From Aphrocallistes beatrix (lineage: Eukaryota; Porifera; Hexactinellida; Sceptrulophora; Aphrocallistidae), in assembly GCA_963281255.1 (NCBI GenBank), contig OY725489.1, positions 6,572,523 through 6,636,522 of the forward strand: DNA of 64,000 bases. Direction: 5' to 3'. The position numbers were made by a program, and so were the translations under genes. Of this stretch, positions 12,260 to 22,220 are shown piece after piece (the stretch's first letter is position 1; each line of letters opens with the position of its first letter). The notes below the pieces were generated by a model. That model saw only the letters and a program-made list of their open reading frames with translations. It made no database searches and was not told where the DNA came from.

Positions 12260-13388
12260 TTAAGGATACCGCCCTCGAAAATGATCGCCTGACATTAACA
12301 AAAATAGTGAAATTTTTTATTGCTAATTCCATCGGATTATTGAATAGTCTACCATCTAATCGTACTTGTTAGACGGTATTTATTTTGATATTCTAGAACT
12401 GAGCACCTAAAGCTCAGTCGTACTAAAAATCGGAAAGTTATTCGTGGTTTTGCGGCGCATACATCAATTATTTTTCGAACTTATCTGATATTTTTTCAAT
12501 TATATGAACCTGAAAATGGTTTGGCACCTTTAAATATTATAAAACAGATGAATTTAGAAAAAGAAGCACTTAAAATCCAATCAAAAATATCTTTATGAGA
12601 GACTTCCTTTCCAAAATGCTCCGAAATGGCCGTTGTGATATTAGCTATTGTGTATAGAAAAGAATTCTGAACATTTTTGAAAAAAATTTGTTCAGATCCG
12701 ACCATTAGTTCGTAAGTTATAGTATGTTGTAGGTAAAGTTCGGACATCAAACCTCTCTATGGCCCCGAAAGTGCTCGATGTCAATGCTTAAAAACTATTG
12801 AAGATATATAATCTATTATAATCTTAAATGAAAGGATATATATGATAATATATAGGTTCCTCAAACATCTCTTTGTCAAAAAGTAAATATTTCTTGACTT
12901 ATCATCGATTTTATTGTAATACAAATTCTATGGAGAACTTTGAATATATTCGAAAATGGCGAATCTTGTCATGAAATAAGTTCCCAAAAGTAGCTATTAT
13001 ACTCAAAAAAACAATGCAATAGTCACTAGCAATGTATACAGAAATTTTGAAGCACTCAACATGATTATTCCAAGCCTAAGAGACTATCTTTGGACCACAC
13101 TGAACGATTGCTGATGGAATCTGCCTACTCTACTAAGAGCATAACTGACAACGAAAAAAGGTAGATAAGTTCTTAGTTAGTTCATTTTCAGATATTCTTT
13201 CTTAGCTTAGCGACCTCGACGCTCGACCAACGAAACGCCTGGATAGCTCATGTGTCCAATAACTTTTTTTTATTAAGATAATTATTTCAGAAACCTATAT
13301 TTACTAACAGGCTCGAATACAAAATGATCCATTAAAACTGAATAAAACATCATTTCGGCTTATATTGTCAGATATCTAGTTCAAACTA

Positions 13389-13569
13389 CAGTCAGGGTCG
13401 CTTATTATGAACCCGCTTAATATAAACATTCGTTTATTATGAACTAACCTCCTGGTCCCAATTTCATTTTTTAGATAGGATTTGTATTGAATCAAGTTCG
13501 CTTAATATAAAGTATATAATGAACAGATTTGTTGGTCCCTTGGTGGTTCACAATAAGCGACCCTGACTG
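13389..13569. mobile_element. pogo-like MITE, 181 bp
   Basis: Ends are CAGTCAGGGTCGCTTATTAT and the inverse of CAGTCAGGGTCGCTTATTGT, with TA on each side. The words GCTTAATATAAA and TTTATTATGAAC repeat internally. Non-coding. It is related by its ends to the MITE within MULE element 1. Confidence 0.85.
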
Positions 13570-14053
13570 TATAATATTTCTTATTGTCAAATTTTGGATA
13601 GTGAACGTCGACTTGAATTATCCAATCATCTCAAATTTTTTTTCGATTAAACAACATTCCAATAATCCTAGTATTGGACTTTTAATTAGGACCGTGTTTC
13701 TCCTCGCCCGCATCTATATTCAGCTACCGCATATATTATGTCATTTGGGATCAGTATCCCATTATATTTCAGGTACAAGGGTTTATTGCTAGAGATCGAG
13801 TCGATATACCAGCATTTCAAAATATATTGATGGTTATTGAGACTTCAATGCGTGAATTGAATGTTTGTAGCCAATTATATATCAAATTATCATCCTTGAT
13901 TATATTATAAAATAATGAGATAATGGTCATGATATAACGCCTGCCCGCATCCCCACTGAAGGTCTTTTCAGAGCTGAAACAACTTTACTATTAACAGTAG
14001 TCATAGCTCTTGAAGAATATTTGAATATTTTGCAGGGATTTTAATGAAATGTA

Positions 14054-14331
14054 CAGTGCACCATCGCTAATCCGAACACCCGAAATATAATATTATTCGC
14101 CTCTATACTTTAAATCAACGTTTATAACATTATATACTTCAATAAGATTGAGAAACAACATTAAAATGCAATCATAACAAAATATTATCCTTAATATTCT
14201 AACAATTCAAATTTTTTATAGTTAATACCCCATTGGATTAGTGTTATTTCACTAATCGGAACAAATTCACTAATCCAAACGATTTTTTCGATCATTGGCA
14301 CAGAGCTGTTCGGATTAGCGAGGGTGTACTG
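14054..14331. mobile_element. pogo-like MITE, 278 bp
   Basis: Left end CAGTGCACCATCGCTAATCC and right end inverse of CAGTACACCCTCGCTAATCC, flanked by TA. Two internal copies of the word CACTAATC(C/G)(A/G)AA lie near the right end. Non-coding. Confidence 0.85.
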
Positions 14332-15178
14332 TATTTAATAATTCACAAATTGAGTACCTAAATAACGTGGCTGGGTGTGCAGTTTTCTATTATACAAAAA
14401 ATATAACCTATTTAACAACTGATAAGGGATCTCAATAAATTATCATAGATTTATTAGACAGGGGTCACGTATGTATCCATATATTGCTGTTATCGACTGC
14501 GTTACTACTTGTATTATCCATAAAACTTTCATCAAATTGCTAACTCTCAAGTTCTTCGAAAACAGTTTTATCCCGGTTCAACTCGTACTAAATTACTAGT
14601 ATTAATTTTAATCATAGTTGATGACAAATGGATTGATATGTGTGAGAGAATTGTGTTGTTGTGAAGTATAATAATTCTTCTCTTTCGTAGGAATGGTGTG
14701 ACAAGACCAGATAAAGGATGAAGAAAGAGAAGTGATGTCTAACGGAATAACAACGTTTTGATCTTCCTTAATCTCATTAGTAGAATATTATCTTCTCTTC
14801 ATAACATCCTTCAGTTTACTAATTTTAATTCATGTAATTCACCATTTCAATAATGATTATTCCTACTTATTGTCTATTTGTTAGTCTTGCCGTGCTGTGC
14901 TATGAATCTATTTCGAATGTATTTGTTTGTTTGCAATTAATATTATGATTATAATCGCTCATTTATTAATATACTTAACCTTTTGGGCTCAATGATATGA
15001 CTTTAGTAAGTGTGGTGGACAAATAGAAAGCGAATAAATGTTAAATTGATAATTAGTGATAAGTTCACTTAGCTCGTTTAACCAATCCATGGTCCAGAAA
15101 AAAAGGTCTGCGCCATTGCCTTAGTGTATTAGAATGCTATGGCCAAACCTATGGATTTTTCACGGGCGGTATCCTTAA

Positions 15179-15512
15179 TGTGCTCACATCGTCAAACTAC
15201 TTAACATAGCACATATTTATATATGATTCTTCCTTATTATCCTTAATATACATACTGATGTAAATTTATATTTGTCTCAACGGTTTCGAATTTTGTTTGA
15301 ATTCCACTTTATCAACCTGTTCAAATATTGCTAATTTAATTTTCACTTCTAAAGTTGGTAGTTATTATTGTACTTCTTAATTCGTTCAGTTGTTCTTATT
15401 ATTGTAAATACTTACTACATTGACTTGATTATATTTAATCTAATAATAACAATATATCTAATTACTAACAACACTAACAACGGCCTTCTAATACTAGCAA
15501 TACATACTAAAC
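15179..15512. other. AT-rich spacer, no gene seen
   Basis: No feature recognised between the TTAAGGATACC end and the coiled-coil frame. Confidence 0.35.
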
Positions 15513-15842
15513 TCAAATTTCCCCTACTAGATCCCTCAATAAAACCCTTAAAGCCTCGCGGTCCTCCTCCCTCTGCTCCCTCATGAGCCTTAAAGCCTCG
15601 CGGTCCTCCTCCCTCTGCTCCCTCATGAGCCTCAAAGTTTCGCGGTCCTCCTCCCTCTGATTCCACATCAACCTCATCGTTTTGCGGTCCTGCTCCCTCT
15701 GTTCCCTCATCAACTTTAAGGCTTCGCGGTCCTCCCCCCTCTGTACTTGATAGTTGTTGAGCAGTTTGCTATCTTCATCCCTTTCTTTTAGAAGTTTTTC
15801 AAAGTTTGCCGCTAAGATCTTTAGTTGTCCGCTAATTTTCAT
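15513..15842 (-). CDS. Repeat-built coiled-coil protein, hypothetical
   Basis: A 109-residue frame whose C-terminal two thirds are five copies of a 14-residue repeat close to DREALRLMREQREE, produced by a 42-bp DNA repeat (about 15,545-15,740). The heptad-like spacing of Leu/Met and the alternating Arg/Glu predict a charged coiled coil. The N-terminal 35 residues (LKILAANFEKLLKERDED) also look helical. No known family is recognised. The frame stays open through all five repeats without a stop, which mildly favours a real protein, but a repeat of 3n length keeps frame by itself. It is preceded directly by an 18-bp tandem repeat. It could be a fragment of a transposon protein or chance. Confidence 0.35.
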   Translation of the reverse strand: MKISGQLKILAANFEKLLKERDEDSKLLNNYQVQRGEDREALKLMREQREQDRKTMRLMWNQREEDRETLRLMREQREEDREALRLMREQREEDREALRVLLRDLVGEI

Positions 15843-15843
15843 T

Positions 15844-15930
15844 GTCGAGCGATTGTGGGGAGTCGAGCGATTGTGAGGAGTCGAGCGATTGTGAGGAGTC
15901 GAGCGATTGTGAGGAGTCGAGCGATTGTAA
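15844..15930. repeat. 18-bp tandem repeat, about five units
   Basis: Five tandem copies of an 18-bp unit close to TCGAGCGATTGTGAGGAG abut the start codon of the minus-strand coiled-coil frame. They are nearly identical, so recent. Confidence 0.85.
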
Positions 15931-16229
15931 TCTTATTTATACTCGCACTCGTGATACGCCTCGTAATCTTATTAAAGTTGATGGGAAGTCATTGGCATCT
16001 CACTTAGTATTAAAATTGTATGTGTAATCGAATGACTTCTTGTTTCAGTTATGCAACCATTGTTTCGCTTTTATTGGTTTCTTGGTTAGCTGAAATACAA
16101 TTTTACATCCAATGCATTTTTAGCATTTTATAAAATCCTGTACGTATCTAGTTAAAAAAATCTACCAATTTATTTAGGATTATTTGGACGAAATTATTTC
16201 TTTTTCAAATACGTATAAGTAGAGTTTAC

Positions 16230-16727
16230 TTAAGGTTGGTCTTTCCTATAATAGCTAACTTTTGACTTTTTCAACCGATTCATTTAATTTTTTCAGTGCA
16301 GATTTGAATCGCAGAGTTATCTGCAAAACTGCAATAATAATTGAAATATTGCAACAGATAAAAATTTTTTGAAAAAAATTTGGTCATTTTACAAGGAAGA
16401 AATCGGACACAATATGCTTACAATCGTTTAGAAACTTCTCAAATTCCTCCATTAATCGATGATCTAACTAACTAATGAATAGACAGATTTTTGAAATTTT
16501 GAAAATTGTTAAAAATTCACACCAAAACACTCAGGAATTTTTATTTTCGTTATTTTGGCACTATTTTTTTCATAATTCTCTTTCATTTTGTATTACCAAA
16601 ATATGTCTATTCATTATGTTCTTCTCTTCGAGATCTATCAAAAACCGTTGAGTTTTCGCTTCTATGTTAAATTTAGAAAAAGTTATCACATTTATAAGTC
16701 CTGAAAAAATAAGTCTGAGAAAATAGG
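16230..16727 (+). repeat. Repeat R3, copy 1
   Basis: About 500 bp, starting TTAAGGTTGGTCTTTCCTAT, matched in the same orientation at 23,651-24,141. An inverse terminus (TTAAGGTTGGCCTTTACTAT read inward) lies at 22,139. The 16,230 and 22,139 ends could therefore be the two ends of one 5.9-kb element enclosing the 2A-MULE gene; I could not confirm a clean target duplication. No protein encoded. Confidence 0.7.
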
Positions 16728-16741
16728 TTTTAAAATTTACT

Positions 16742-17130
16742 CTAATATTAGAACTTGATTAATGTGTATTTGTGAATATATATATCAGAAACGAATTGAT
16801 CGAAGAAACTGCCAGGCGTAGAATGCTGATTTTGGCATGTGGGAGTCTTTTGGCTTTGGCTCCACTAAGTTCTGAGTTCAGAGCAAAATGTCGACTCATC
16901 ATTGAACTATGACGTCATTTATCACCTTTTTATAATAAAATATATCAGTTTTTCGACCATAACTCAGCCATTTTAAACGATAGAAGGCTGAAAATTAAAT
17001 ATAATGTGTATATTAATATATATCAGATATGATGTAGCTATCATCAAAAAATAATGACTCATCATTTTGTGATGACGTCATCATTGCACATCAACAAATT
17101 TTAAAAATTGACAAATTCGGTGATTTTGCA
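16742..17130 (+). repeat. Repeat R4 terminus, copy 1
   Basis: Shares the block AACTTGATTAATGTGTATTT and downstream words (GAGTCGACATTTTGCTC inverse, AATGACGTCAT) with 43,676-43,940, where it runs in the opposite sense. Related termini are at 39,361 and about 27,220. No protein. Confidence 0.55.
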
Positions 17131-17200
17131 TAATTCGATTATAATGGTTAGATAGACGTATTTAGAGATGTTATCTCCCATAAAATTAATCAATGTGATC

Positions 17201-17277
17201 CCAGGCGCCCGCATCGCTCCTCTGGTGGACACAAAGTGTCCGTCAGCCGCGCAGTTCAAGCAAGCGAAGCGCGCTTG
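17201..17277 (+). repeat. GC-rich hairpin module, copy 1
   Basis: A 77-base GC island starting CCAGGCGCCCGCATCG, with a perfect hairpin GGACAC-AAA-GTGTCC and a second possible stem CAAGC...GCTTG at the 3' end. Related copies are at 27,520-27,592 and 29,101-29,171 (minus) and 54,001-54,060 (plus). It could be the tail of a transposon or SINE, or a structured RNA. The identity is unknown. Confidence 0.6.
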
Positions 17278-17584
17278 TTTATATATTCATTATTCATATA
17301 TTGTTGGAAACATGGTAAGAAGTCCTAAATTAAACATAGAGTTATTCAACACAAAAATATCCTATCAATTTAGTATCATGGCTACCAGACCACTCATTGT
17401 TGCTTCCTTTTGTTTCCACAACTTTTTTTTGAATAATATTTTTCTGTTTTATTTTTTTTTGATTTTAATTTTTTCTATTTTTTTTTAGTTATTTTTTTTT
17501 AACACAAGAAAGAGAACTAATACAGATTGAAAATAAAATTGGTCCTTACCTATTTCATCTATATTCAAGTTTCTACCGCCTTTT

Positions 17585-20319
17585 CTAACTTCGGTTGCAA
17601 CCAGGGCAGAACCATGATTCATCTTCCTTTGGGATTTCTAAAAGGTTTCGGCTATTTCGGAGACAGAATATATGGGACCAATCATGGCAAATCTCACATT
17701 GCAGCCACTCATCATCAGTACTCGAATTCTTCTTTCCAATAACACCAGTCATTTCGCTTCCATTGCAGATCTGACAGAGGGCTTCGCCATCATCAGTATC
17801 ATCATTATTGTCAATCTTCTCTTCAGTAGGTTGTTGCGGAATAAAATCTGTTACAGCAGAATATGCACCAGTCTTGTAACCAGCTCCGGTTCTCTTTCTT
17901 AATTTCTTACTACGTTTAAGTCCCCATCTATGCTTTTTCACCGACTCTTTTGCAACTTTAATGGAATGACTTAGCCTCTTCCTGTCTTTTTCTTCAAGCA
18001 GTGATATAAATTGCTGTTTCGGATCAATGCACAATTCCAAAGAAAGATCTCCAGATATCCTTGCCATCCATCATTGAATCTTATTACAGCTAAAGCAGCT
18101 CCCAAATTCATCAGCTCAATTTCAACAGATCCAGTTTTGTGAACATGTTCCCAAATCAATTTGTGTAGGTTTTCATTTAAGTTTGATGTTTTCCCACCCC
18201 TGACTTTCAGCAGAAATTCCTCGCTAAGCTATGGCTCTAGAATGCCTTGGACTCGTTGACTACACTCCAAACTGAGGTATCTTGGGTGTTTCGGTGGAGC
18301 ATTGCCTATTGCAATGGCCTTTTGGTAATTACACCAAGAATCTTCACCTTTTTTGCAATATCAATGCATCTCTTCACAGTTCTCGTCATTAGCGGACAGA
18401 TGAAATATAATCCCCATCAAAGCTTCATGGATATGTGGGATAGTGCAGTCCAAGTTATTTTTTATGACTAAGCCATAGAGCGAAGTTATTTTGTCGATTA
18501 GAATGTCGCTCAAGAGATTTATTTCAGAAACAGAATCAGCAAAAGGGGAGTTCCATTCTTCTCTGTCATGTTTAAGATCTCGCTGAGTTTTGTGTCGATA
18601 TATTTCTCTGATTTTCTTCTCTTCACTCTTTGAATCGCATGTCAATAATAAAATGTTCATTTCAATTTTCATCGCATCAATATAACTCTTTTGCTTTTCA
18701 AATAAATGCTGTCTAATTCGCTTTTGTACGTGGGATAGACACTCACGTCTAGAGATTTCAATTCCGTATTCAGCCTATATTTCTTTCTCCTTCAATAATG
18801 AAACACTTTTATCGTCACCATCTGCTATTACACTTGAGTATATAAGCTTGTTATCGATAAATCTCTCAAAAATAACAGGGACTAATTTTGATTCTAGTGC
18901 AACTGAATTCACATCTCCATAATCCTTAGATTGGCAAAGATCTCTATGCTTGCTGAACCATTCTATGTAATCTTTCCGAGTAATCCTAGATTCTCTAAGT
19001 GCCTGTTGTTTCTCTGTGCAAAGTCGGCATGAAATTAATGCGATCTCAAAATCTAACACTTTGCCACTATCGATACTGATGGCACTAGCAAAACAATATC
19101 TTGAATGACCACCACCCTTTGAACCACCTCTACGTTGGTAGGCGCCATCATAGGAAACTTCAACATGCATCATATCGTTCTCTGGAATATTACAACTTTC
19201 ACGTAGTTCCCTTGCAGCACGCATACAGCTATTCTTGGCAATTTTCATTACAGCACGACTCAAATGGGTTTGGATGTCATAAAAAGCTCTTACTCCGAGA
19301 GTTTTTGGTATACCCATAATAGTATTCAATATATCTAATGATCTTTTTCCAATCCCAACGATGCGCCCAGCTAGAATTTGTAATATGTTGTCTACAAAAT
19401 GCGTTTTTTTATCAAGAGATGAGAAAGATTGTTTGGAAGAATTATAGAATTCTGTTCCAGAATGACATTCATCACAAATGATAAATATACGCTCAACAAT
19501 GCCAGCATTGAATGATGATTTGTATAAACTTATGCGATCGCATTTGCAGGTCTTACACTGGAATGCCTTCCCGATCGCACTACTAAGGAGGTTTGTATCA
19601 AATAAACAATTAGAAAGATCAGATAGTTTAGGGATATTAGAACCTTTGCAATCTACACTAAAGTATTGCACTTCTTCAAAACGATCAGGATATTTTTTTG
19701 TGATGGAACTGATCTTTTTTTCAGCAGTAGTCTTAGTTTTATCACTAATCTTGGAACTAGTTGGATATTGTTGGAACATTTCAAAATCATCTTGGATTTC
19801 GTACGAAGCTTCACTCAGTTTCGGAATCTTAGAAGCGATATCAAGATCCAATAATTCATTAGCTACACTGGCCTGACTACTAGAAATTGAAGCCCCTATA
19901 TCATCATACTCTGCTCTACTAATGATTTCTTGGCGACGCTTACCGGGAAATCTCTTTATTCTTCTTTCGCTACCAAATTTATGACGGAGTTTACGAATGG
20001 ATGATTCATGTGTATACATGGTATTTCTACCAACCGCCTTTGGAGTAAATTCACAATCAGAATATAAATCGAATTCCTCACCTGATTCCAATGTGTCACC
20101 TAAGTCTTTGGAAGATCTGTCAGGAGATGTAGGACCTGGATTTCTCTCAACTCCTCCGATCACTAGCAGAACTCCAATGACAGCAGCAGATAGAATTGAG
20201 AGAAATTTCATAGTTGTAATGATCAGCTGTGAATCTTGATTGAAGCTAGCCTTACTCTTTCGAATCCTTTTAGAATTATATTGCCCAATTCGGGCTCTCC
20301 ACGCCTCCAGAGAAATCAT
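17585..20319 (-). pseudogene. MULE transposase with PHD finger and N-terminal 2A-like motif
   Basis: A Mutator-like transposase on the minus strand, different in sequence from element 1. The first open stretch (20,319-18,775, 514 residues) starts with a basic leader. A hydrophobic run (about residues 38-54) then leads into LLVIGGVERNPGP (51-63), a 2A-like ribosome-skipping motif. An acidic Ser/Thr-rich region and a possible zinc site (CKTCKC, CDEC; 255-285) follow. The core carries SYDGAYQRRGG (D391) and IADGDDKS (D500, D502). After an in-frame TAG the homology continues (RRECLSHVQKRIRQHL) to 18,361, past a TGA and a second TAG, through NLNENLHKLIWEH (candidate Glu). One frame change follows, then a C-terminal PHD finger at about 17,590-17,775 (CQIC, DEWLQCEICHDWSHIFC, CPGC). 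Three stops and one frameshift make this copy inactive as it stands. Confidence 0.8.
20131..20169 (-). other. 2A-like ribosome-skipping motif GGVERNPGP
   Basis: The 13 codons LLVIGGVERNPGP lie in frame inside the MULE leader, with the Gly-Pro skip site at 20,136-20,131. The family consensus is D(V/I)ExNPGP preceded by a Leu-rich stretch; here the Asp is Gly while VE, N, P, G and P are all kept. If active, translation would release a short hydrophobic leader and restart the transposase at Pro63. The Asp-to-Gly change is expected to weaken it, so activity is open. Confidence 0.6.
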
Positions 20320-20604
20320 GGAAGATAAACTGTTCTAATATTGACTTGAAAGCATAAAATATATTTATGTAGGTTTATAAGAAAATTATTTTGAATAAAA
20401 TGGTAATTTATAATTAGATATTTGGAGGATGAACAATTAGTAAATTAGGACCCCTATAGGAATAAAATAAATACTTGGATAAACTTGAATAACGTTTTAC
20501 GCCTTCAAATATGAGAAAGATCATCCTGAATATTAAAAGTTAGATTCATAAGATTGCGTTCTACAAATTCCAATTCCAATGAATCTATCCATCGGAATGT
20601 CTTT

Positions 20605-20702
20605 TCTTACGAGTGCAGAAAATAATGATAACAGAGACTCCCCACGATGCATATTCTTACAAGGGAATAAAATAATGATAACTTAGAGACTCCCCAAATG
20701 CA
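20605..20702. promoter_or_regulatory. Duplicated upstream element before the 20.8-kb frame
   Basis: An imperfect direct repeat of about 47 bp sits side by side: each copy has TCTTAC, AATAATGATAAC and AGAGACTCCCCA in the same order. It ends about 45 bp before a TATA box. The repeated GATAA words could be GATA-factor sites; this is inference. Confidence 0.4.
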
Positions 20703-20745
20703 AAATTCATTTAACTTTATTTAGGCTCATTCGAAATTCAATTGG

Positions 20746-20753
20746 TATAAATA
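20746..20753 (+). promoter_or_regulatory. TATA box TATAAATA
   Basis: TATAAATA lies 75 bases before the ATG at 20,828, a distance that fits a core promoter with a short 5' leader for the following frame. Confidence 0.5.
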
Positions 20754-20827
20754 TGAGATAATTATCCATTCATCCATTCACAATTTATCGTTTTTTTCCT
20801 TCTTTTATTTCTTTTTTCTCTTTCTTC

Positions 20828-21160
20828 ATGGCACCCAAACCCAAGAGAGGGAAGAACTTCACCATGATAATCTACGAGGGCTATAAACAAATGAGGCCAT
20901 TTTATCTTCATGAGGATGTGGCATACTTTTGCAGCTCGAGTATCCCTTCGGATCACCCTGACTTCATCTCGAAGTATAAAGCTGTGGTACAGTTCACTGA
21001 ACCCAGGCTGCTGAAAGATCTTCCAATGAGATCGGAGTTCTATAAGGTGAGGCATGCTCCCCGCAAAATAGAGCGCCATATCCGGAGCCTAAAAGCTCGA
21101 GGTTGGTGCTTCGAGCATGGAGTGCCTGTTTTGCGGGGACGCCCTAGAAATGTAGTTTAG
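20828..21160 (+). CDS. Hypothetical 110-residue basic protein
   Basis: An open frame of higher GC content than its surroundings, preceded by a TATA box and a duplicated upstream block. The protein is basic (MAPKPKRGK start; PRKIERHIRSLKARGW near the C-terminus; a final RGRPRNVV that resembles an AT-hook core) with an aromatic middle. No signal peptide or membrane segment is seen. I do not recognise a family. The codon composition, the promoter context and the AT-hook-like end suggest a genuine small nuclear protein, of host or transposon origin. The overlapping minus-strand frame (20,762-21,079) is judged a shadow. No AATAAA is found close downstream. Confidence 0.45.
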   Translation: MAPKPKRGKNFTMIIYEGYKQMRPFYLHEDVAYFCSSSIPSDHPDFISKYKAVVQFTEPRLLKDLPMRSEFYKVRHAPRKIERHIRSLKARGWCFEHGVPVLRGRPRNVV

Positions 21161-22139
21161 GTATATCAGTTACGATAGGTAGGTAGGTTTATCTAGGTTG
21201 TGTTGTTTTGTATGTTTTGTAATTGAGCTGTGCCGTCCAGGGTGCCTGCTCCCTGCTGATGAAGCAAGCAATGCACAGTAATCAATTTTTAATGTATTCC
21301 ATAACATTTGTGTAGTGTATTCCAAATAAGTACTTGAATGTGTCCTCTCAGCTTCTATTAATAATTGGGTCGAGTTATTATGAATTGAGAATATTATACT
21401 TCATATAACAAGTTCAATTAGTTCGATACTACTTAGTTCAGGGCCTTATTACTACTTCGTTAAGGGCGAGAGTAAGAAAATATTCTTGTCAATGAGTTAG
21501 ATAACCAATTCATATCGAATTTTGATATAGATATTCGTTTTCCAGAGTAAATTTCCAGCAATTTGATGGGTATATTGGCCACAATAATAAAAACATTTTT
21601 TTGGTATCCTAGCAACAGCGAGGTATTTCATAACATTCCGATCTCCATATTTGACAGTAACCCTATCGAGTGACCCCTTGTTCTTCTCGGTTCTGTTCAC
21701 TGAGAACGAATATGCTCATAGAAATTTGAAATCTGCAAGTCGTAGAAAATTTAAGGGTTCAGTCATCATACTGACCAAATATGTACACCTGGAAAAATGA
21801 TGACTCATCATTTTTGTCCATAAGAAATTCCAAATGAATGAAAATATCTCAGATTGAGAACATTTTAGTTATACTAATAAAATGCATCGTTATGTAAGAA
21901 AAAAATAGTGTATAAAGGCAGTTTGATTATGTAACTAGAAAAGTGGCAGTTTATTGAGACATAAAACAAATTGAAGTGGCTCAAAGTGGCACAATATTTG
22001 TTTTTGAAATCTAAAAACTTGGTAAGATGGTTCATAACCGGTCAAGGTATATATATAAAAATGAAAAAAACCACATTTTTGATAATTTTCGAGAAAAATC
22101 CAAAATTTTTAGCTTTTCTATAGTAAAGGCCAACCTTAA
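21161..22139. other. AT-rich region ending in the inverse R3 terminus
   Basis: No convincing gene. At 21,590-21,690 there are words shared with other elements (CCTAGCAACA, ACATTCC, CTATCGAGTGACCC). The segment ends at an inverted copy of the R3 terminus (TTAAGGTTGGCCTTTACTAT read on the minus strand). Confidence 0.45.
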
Positions 22140-22220
22140 TACTTAGATTTGATTTTTTGCAATTGTACTAGATATCTAGGTATAATAAGTACAAACAAGA
22201 CCCAAAACAACATTTTCTAA

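Larger units (their letters stand above)
12260..15178 (+). mobile_element. TTAAGGATACCGCCC element, copy iii, possibly complete
   Basis: The left end TTAAGGATACCGCCCTCGAA is matched by an inverse end TTAAGGATACCGCCCGTGAA finishing at 15,178, about 2.9 kb apart. The interior has no recognisable transposase and carries two pogo-like MITEs (13,389 and 14,054). The TTAA termini recall piggyBac target sites but no piggyBac protein is present, so the class is left open. Confidence 0.55.

Noticed and set aside
12260-15178. piggyBac assignment from TTAA termini
   Set aside because: No piggyBac transposase and TTAA could be part of the inverted repeat itself.
15825-16027. Frames reading through the 18-bp array (RAIVRS / SSDCEE repeats)
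   Set aside because: Any 3n-length tandem repeat stays open in several frames; no support for translation.
17201-17277. tRNA or tRNA-derived SINE head
   Set aside because: No cloverleaf and no convincing A-box/B-box pair could be drawn.
17168-17488. 106-residue frame spanning a hairpin module
   Set aside because: The end is low-complexity Phe/Leu from T-rich DNA; no domain and it crosses a repeat.
20762-21079. Minus-strand frame of 105 residues opposite the 110-residue protein
   Set aside because: No promoter on that strand and its start lies inside the better-supported plus-strand frame; judged a shadow.
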